A stretch of DNA of 36,751 bases from Nemertoderma westbladi (Eukaryota > Xenacoelomorpha > Nemertodermatida > Nemertodermatidae). The position numbers and the translations under genes are program-made. Shown one piece after another: positions 32,152 to 36,751 of this stretch (positions are counted from its first letter, which is position 1; each line of letters starts with the position of its first letter). The DNA lies in the NCBI GenBank assembly GCA_032718475.1, contig JAUCBJ010008669.1:12501-49251 (forward strand), in the 5' to 3' direction. Under the pieces are notes generated by a model that saw nothing but the letters and a program-made list of their open reading frames with translations, had not been told where the DNA came from and ran no database searches.

Positions 32152-32415
32152 ATGGATCAACATATTAATTTATTGAAAGAGAAATCATCTGGTGCCGGTA
32201 TAATTATAAAGAGAGAACCAACAGACTCCGCCCCCTATTATCTTGATGTTAAACAAGAAAACTGTGTTTACGGATCATCTCCCATCGAAGATCACAACAA
32301 TTTGTTCGGTAGAGTAAATGTTGTCCCTGTACTAGAGTACTGTACTGTAGTTCCATTTGCTTGTCACTGTCACTATAACCTGCTCTTTTCCGTTACAGCG
32401 ACATGCAACTTTTGA
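32152..32415 (+). pseudogene. Truncated duplicate of the 5' coding region of the ten-finger gene
   Basis: ATG at 32152 opens MDQHINLLKEKSSGAGIIIK, then REPTDSAPYYLDVKQENCVY, then GSSPIEDHNNLFG. This is nearly the same as the first 62 residues of the gene at 32544, and the leader (GTTTTACTGAAGATT) is duplicated too. After LFG the sequence diverges (RVNVVPVLEY) and stops at 32413-32415 with no finger. A piece of upstream sequence (ATTTGCTTG...CACTATAACCTGC) occurs both before and after it. It could be a dead partial duplication, or an alternative first exon. I see no splice donor that clearly rescues it. Confidence 0.65.
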
Positions 32416-32543
32416 ATGCCCTTGTATCATCTATTTATTATATTTATATCGCATGGAATTTATAATTGTGAAGAGTTTGACATACCTAAAACTACTGCCA
32501 CCTGTATTTAATGTATTGATTAAGTTTTACTGAAGATTGAATA

Positions 32544-33809
32544 ATGGATCAACATACTAATTTATTGATAGAAAAATCTGGTGCCGGTATAATTATAAAG
32601 AAAGAACAAACAGACTGTATAATTATAAAGAGAGAACCATCAGACTCCACCCCCTATTATCTTGATGTTAAAAAAGAGAACTGCGTTTACGGTTCATCTC
32701 CCATCGAAGATCACAACAATTTGTTCGGTGCAGCAGTAGATATTGTCCCTGTACTAGATGACGAAGATATTTCTTATGAACCATCTGGAGGTTATTTTAT
32801 TGTTGAAAAACGGGAAAACGACAGCCCAGACTGTTGGTATGGTAGGCCTATTGGAACTGAAGGTACTGAAGCGACAATCAGTTGTGCAACAACAGATTCC
32901 GGTAGTTCTAATGAAACTGTTGGGGAGTTGGTATCTTCTTCAGATACCAGTTCCTGTTTGCATTGTAATGAATTATTTAATGACGAAGGAAATTTAGAGA
33001 GACATATAGAATCCGTTCATAAAGACGTAGAGAATAAGAATAAATGCGATTATTGTGAGAAACTGTTTAAAAGAAAAACTTATGTAAAGTACCATGTTGA
33101 CGATATCCATAAAGGTATAAAATATAAGTGCGATTATTGTAATAAAGAATTCAGCTATCAAACAAATCTAAACACCCACATTAATTTTACCCACAAAGGT
33201 ATCATCAAGTATAGCTGCTCTGATTGTGGAAAATCATTTGCTAGAAAAGACGTACTAAAACAACATGTCGACTCTATACATAAAGATATCAAACATAAGT
33301 GCGATTATTGTAATAAAGAATTCAGCTATCAAAAGAGTCTAAACACCCACGTTAACTTTGCCCACAAAGGTATCATCAAGTATAGCTGCTCCGATTGTGG
33401 AAAATTATTTGCTACAAAAGCCGAACTAAAACAACATGTCGACTCTATACATAAAGATATCACACATAAGTGCGGTTATTGTAATAAAGAATTCAGCCGG
33501 GAAAGGAATCTAAACACCCATGTGAACTACTTTCATAAAGATATCAAGTACAACTGTTTCGATTGCGAAAAATCATTTGCTACTAAAGCCGTACTAAAAC
33601 AACATGTCGAATCGGTTCACAAAGATATAAAACATAAATGTGATTATTGTAATAAAGAATTCAGTTACAAAGACGTACTAAAACAACATGTCGACTCTAT
33701 ACATAAAGATATCAAACATAAGTGCGGTTATTGTAATAAAGAATTCAGTCGGCAAGACTGCCTAAACACACATATCAATTCTGTTCATAAATCTAAAATC
33801 TACCGGTAA
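32544..33809 (+). CDS. Ten-finger C2H2 zinc-finger protein with N-terminal SUMO-type motifs
   Basis: An intact single-exon frame of 421 codons starts at ATAATGG. Residues 1-136 form a disordered acidic region with three SUMO consensus sites: IKKE (18-21), IKRE (28-31) and VKKE (42-45). The first two sit in a tandem ten-residue duplication (IIIKKEQTDC / IIIKREPSDS). Ten C2H2 fingers follow (138 to 415). From finger 3 onward a KCxYCNKEFS...LNTH type alternates with a (S/N)CxDCxKSFA...LKQH type, a two-finger repeat unit. Finger 9 is a mixture of both. Linkers are HKDIKH/HKGIIKY rather than TGEKP. It is likely a nuclear DNA-binding regulator, with SUMO sites suggesting repression (inference). No family name can be given; there is no KRAB, BTB or ZAD domain. 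Confidence 0.9.
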   Translation: MDQHTNLLIEKSGAGIIIKKEQTDCIIIKREPSDSTPYYLDVKKENCVYGSSPIEDHNNLFGAAVDIVPVLDDEDISYEPSGGYFIVEKRENDSPDCWYGRPIGTEGTEATISCATTDSGSSNETVGELVSSSDTSSCLHCNELFNDEGNLERHIESVHKDVENKNKCDYCEKLFKRKTYVKYHVDDIHKGIKYKCDYCNKEFSYQTNLNTHINFTHKGIIKYSCSDCGKSFARKDVLKQHVDSIHKDIKHKCDYCNKEFSYQKSLNTHVNFAHKGIIKYSCSDCGKLFATKAELKQHVDSIHKDITHKCGYCNKEFSRERNLNTHVNYFHKDIKYNCFDCEKSFATKAVLKQHVESVHKDIKHKCDYCNKEFSYKDVLKQHVDSIHKDIKHKCGYCNKEFSRQDCLNTHINSVHKSKIYR

Positions 33810-34054
33810 CAAAATTGTTGTATTTTGTAGTGAACTATATATATATTTGTAACTGATCAAATACATTGATTTTAAGGTTATTAATGTTTTCAGTGAATCT
33901 GATTTTAATGCAACATAAACGAAATCAATCAATGAATCAAAGTGAAACTTATAAATTAGTAGCATGTCGAGTTATATCCCCTTTGACTCCCTTCAACCGA
34001 TTCCCACTTATTCCCATGCACTTATTCCTGCACTTATTACTTTTTTACCAAAAC

Positions 34055-34060
34055 AATAAA
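34055..34060 (+). promoter_or_regulatory. Candidate polyadenylation signal of the ten-finger gene
   Basis: AATAAA at 246 bases after the stop codon of the zinc-finger gene, in a plausible 3' untranslated region. Confidence 0.4.
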
Positions 34061-34064
34061 CGAT

Positions 34065-35200
34065 CACTTTAACAATTCAGTGAATTGGGAGCACTTTACA
34101 GCGGCACTATATCGGTCTAATTCATAAGCCATACAGTTCCCTACAAGCACCAAGCACCAGTATAATTTTGCTGCTTCTGTGAAAAATTTTTGTCACTGAG
34201 AAGTTTTTCTCTGCGGTGGTTTGGTTATGAAAAATTTACTATGTTCCCCCTACGTATAGCACAATATTGTTATAAAATAACCATCAAACTATACACGCTG
34301 ACAATGAGACAAATCACCACTGCTTTATTTTACATAGTAGCAATTTATAAAATATACAGCGCGGGAAATACAAAGTTACAGTAATTTAAGCTGGTGTCAG
34401 CTGTCAGCTACTTACATCATGTAGCATGCTAGTAGCTCAAAGTTTACTGTTTGTCACCGGTATTTATTATCTTACATATTAAATAATTAAATAAATTCCT
34501 GAATACCTAGATGGGATCGGGGATGTCATGGATACTGGGGGAGGGTGTCTGACATTTCCATGGCAACGAAAGCATGTCGCGATCCCCCTTATCCCTCACA
34601 TCCAATGCCAATCTCCAACCAGACATCATGTACTCCATCTATCTATATTGATGTTAACGAAACACTCCCTTTCTATGAGGCCGTTGACGGGAATATTTAA
34701 AGACGTCATCAATATCTATAGCAACAGCGACGTATCGATCAAGTACACTATACTGAAATCTTATAAACTTCCTCAAGTTTCTCATTAATAATGTTACCGA
34801 AGTTATCAACATGGTGTATGAAAGATTCTCTCCGCTTATAGCTTGTGTAAGCGGATTCAATTCCACTTCATTACCCACCAGAAAATGGGATAGTGGCATT
34901 TTAGCAATATGCCGGAGATACGAGATTACCAATATTAATCTCGTATCACAACCAACATTTGGGGGGGGGCAACACAAGCCCCGAAGCCACATAGAAAGGA
35001 AGGTTAGAGGTCAAACCACCTCGGAGGGAACGCAGCTAGTACAGGCTAGCAGCAGAGGGGAAACACTCCCAGAGAGTGCCAGGGTGACAAGTAGCATATT
35101 AGCCAATAGAGGGGAGGGAAGCACGTGATAGGGGACAGGAAAGCATCCACTGGGTAGGAGGCCAAGGTAGAGTAGGAGGTGAAGCAATATTAGTGTATCA
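34065..35200. other. Intergenic stretch, no gene recognised
   Basis: Small frames on both strands overlap each other and show no domain. TTTCCATGGCAACG at about 34555 partly matches an RFX X-box. A 9-10 G run lies near 34965. The purine-rich part from 34980 differs in composition and may already belong to the retroelement to the right. Confidence 0.4.
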
Positions 35201-35211
35201 ATCATATATTA

Positions 35212-35458
35212 TGTCAGATTCTTGGATTGGTACATCAGTTGGTTATTCAGTTTAGTGCAGACCAGTAAAAATTATTCACCGTCATTGGCTGTCATCGGCA
35301 CTATCATACCGGTATCCATTACATCTGTATTTCTGCCGTATTAATTGTGCTATCATTTCTAACATCAAGAAACAACATCAAACTCTTATTGTTTTTCTCC
35401 AATGGCCTCGGCCAAGCTGTTAGCACCATCCCAGAACAGAACGGTGACGCTTATAACA
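35212..35458 (+). mobile_element. Candidate 5' LTR of the gag-like element
   Basis: A segment opening TGTCAG and closing ATAACA lies just upstream of the gag-like frame. TGG (35466) followed by a short GGGATC-TCT-GATCCC hairpin could be primer-site surroundings. There is no second LTR in the window and no tRNA match was found, so boundaries are guesses. Confidence 0.2.
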
Positions 35459-35548
35459 ATTTACCTGGTCGGGATCTCTGATCCCGTCACAGTGAATAAT
35501 TGCCAACTGCTAAAACTGTGACTGCCAGACTTAGTAAAAGAGTAAAAG

Positions 35549-36751
35549 ATGAGCGAAGGAGAGCCCCAATTATCTGAGGGAGAGAGAACACTGCCGCGGA
35601 CCCCGGACGATACCAACCAAATGATCCATAAGGCCGCGACGAGACGGTATCGGTCAGTGATGGCAGATTCGCCGATCCGGTAGCCCAAGCGGAGGGCGGC
35701 CGTCAACCACGAGGGAGGGACGAGTCGACGCACGACGGCGGTCGGAGTACCGAAGTCGCCAGCCAGCCACAGGCCGAGGGCAACGGACGGCCCACCGGAA
35801 CGGCGACGGTGGGGCCGCCGGTACGACGCCGAACCAGGAGAGGTGGAGGAGTCGGCGAAGAGGACGTCGGGACGAGTGATCGGCTACGACGGGCCTACAA
35901 CGCCACCAAGAAGCTACTGAAGGAGGCCAGAGAGGGAGGAAAGGTAGATCAGCCTAAGTTACACCAAAGGCTAGGTGAGTCGAACAAACATTTCCGGTAT
36001 TTAGTCCTTTTTGGACAGGGAGAACTGGCGAGTGAGAGAGCGAGGGGGGTTGCCACCGAACTATTTGAACTGTGGTGATCCAGGATTATGGAGCCTGAAG
36101 TAGTGTACGTAGGGCCTTACTTAGTGGATGCTAGGGGAATTAAGTTAGTGGGTTGGGCGGTTCCGCACTAGGGTGAACCAGAGGTTAACCCCGAGGATTC
36201 GGTCTCGTCGGTTAGCGAGAACCCCAAAAAGCGGGGGAAAGTTAGTAGGACATAGAGGCGACGGGAGTCCGTCGCGACAGATAAGTCCGCTACATCCTCC
36301 GCGAAAGCAAGAAGGGTGTTGGAGATAGATCTGGCGTGTCAACTAGACATGGTGGTGCTAGACCAGAAAGAGTTAGAGAGGCAGCTGGACGAGGGAACTG
36401 CGTTATTAGAGAAAGAAAGAGTGTTAGCGAGGGAATGTAGAGAGAAAGCTGAGATGGTGGCGAGAAACTGTAGAGAGCGGGAAGAGAAATGAGCGCGAGG
36501 AGCGAGAGGCGAGAATAGAGAACGAGCGCAAAGAGCGAGAAGCGAGAGAGGTAGCGAGGGCAGAGAGAGAAACAAACGAGCGTAGAGAGCGAGAGGCGAG
36601 AGAGATAGAAATAGCGAACCAAAGTTTGCGAGAGGATAGAGAGAGAGAGAGAGAGCGGGAAAGCGTATGCGGGATGATATGCATACCCGGCTGAGGGGGC
36701 TTATGCAATATGAGGCTAAGCAAAATCGCCGATTAGAACTGGTGCAGTTGG
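35549..36751 (+). pseudogene. Broken gag-like reading frame with charged coiled coil, cut by the window end
   Basis: An ATG at 35549 starts MSEGEPQLSEGERTLPRTPD and runs to a stop in the SPIR segment. Another frame (35809-36078) reads NATKKLLKEAREGGKV, then HQRLGESNKHFRYLVLFGQG. After a stop come PEVVYVGPYLVDARGIKLVG and a heptad-like helix (LACQLDMVVLDQKELERQLD to CREREEK). The right end is an Arg/Glu-rich stretch from GAG/CGA repeats, ending at MHTRLRGLMQYEAK. The layout (acidic start, helical region, coiled coil, high GC against AT-rich flanks) resembles a retrotransposon Gag, but I recognise no zinc knuckle or capsid motif. Stops and frame changes indicate decay. Confidence 0.45.
36490..36660. 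repeat. Purine-rich GAGCGAGA/GAGAGAGA repeat stretch
   Basis: Imperfect repeats of GAGCGAGAGGCGAGA and a (GA) run at about 36637-36656 make up the end of the gag-like region. The plus strand is almost all purine plus C at CG sites and encodes alternating Arg and Glu. Confidence 0.7.

Noticed and set aside
34654-35128. Frames of about 105-112 codons on both strands
   Set aside because: They overlap each other, show no domain and cross a G run; not supported as genes.
36290-36723. Minus-strand Ser/Leu-rich frames
   Set aside because: They are the complement of the Arg/Glu-rich GAG/CGA repeats on the plus strand.
1-36751. CRISPR arrays, bacterial operons, riboswitches
   Set aside because: The sequence is animal-type DNA with introns; the tandem repeats have no spacer structure and no cas-like genes are present.

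Overview
The window is eukaryotic: AT-rich DNA with long gene-poor stretches, introns with consensus splice sites, AATAAA signals and many decayed transposons. It most likely comes from a marine invertebrate. The evidence is a PRDM9-type gene with a KRAB-like domain, a cysteine-rich GPI/TM surface protein, C2H2 genes with SUMO motifs, and abundant palindromic words (AGGCCT, ACCGGT). I suspect a deuterostome such as an echinoderm, but the sequence does not prove it.

Layout. 0.25-0.8 kb: a tandem duplication and a MITE-like inverted repeat. 1.4-3.9 kb: a two-exon (or longer) gene for a small secreted/anchored cysteine-rich protein; its 2-kb intron carries a TTAA-flanked MITE and a LINE reverse-transcriptase relic. 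4.46-6.46 kb: a 2-kb element with about 294-bp nearly identical inverted ends and no transposase. 7.4-11.4 kb: homopolymer G/C tracts, degenerate repeats and minus-strand Pol (integrase and C-terminal tail) relics of an LTR retrotransposon. 11.4-14.8 kb: no gene, tandem repeats only.

15.16-19.48 kb is the most interesting part: a PRDM9 (PRDM7/9) homologue with KRAB-like domain and acidic linker, SSXRD motif, zinc knuckle, PR/SET domain, post-SET zinc finger and a C-terminal array of 84-bp zinc-finger repeats. It appears broken. The reading frame shifts in the linker, at the zinc knuckle just before the PR/SET domain, and in the last finger, and a 17-bp tandem duplication lies at the start of the SSXRD exon. 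The array ends abruptly after two good fingers. The catalytic tyrosines of the PR/SET domain are still there, which suggests recent loss, or assembly error.

19.85-21.96 kb: a hAT-type element with a perfect 8-bp target duplication, itself invaded by a 1.24-kb element full of TAGCTCACTTTACCCC repeats. 23.0-25.1 kb: a dead LINE on the minus strand with both catalytic aspartate sites altered. 25.5-25.7 kb: a second, unrelated RT relic. 26.2 kb: a tRNA-like SINE head. 27.4-29 kb: GCGCGCC-rich repeats and a 42-bp minisatellite. 29.0-30.5 kb: an element with TTTGGCAAC subterminal repeats. 32.1-33.8 kb: an intact single-exon ten-finger C2H2 gene preceded by a truncated duplicate of its 5' end; its finger array shows two-finger unit duplication and one recombinant finger. 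35.2-36.75 kb: a candidate LTR and a broken gag-like reading frame with a long charged coiled coil.

The genes do not form an operon or pathway. The common theme is fast-evolving zinc-finger genes in a transposon-rich neighbourhood.
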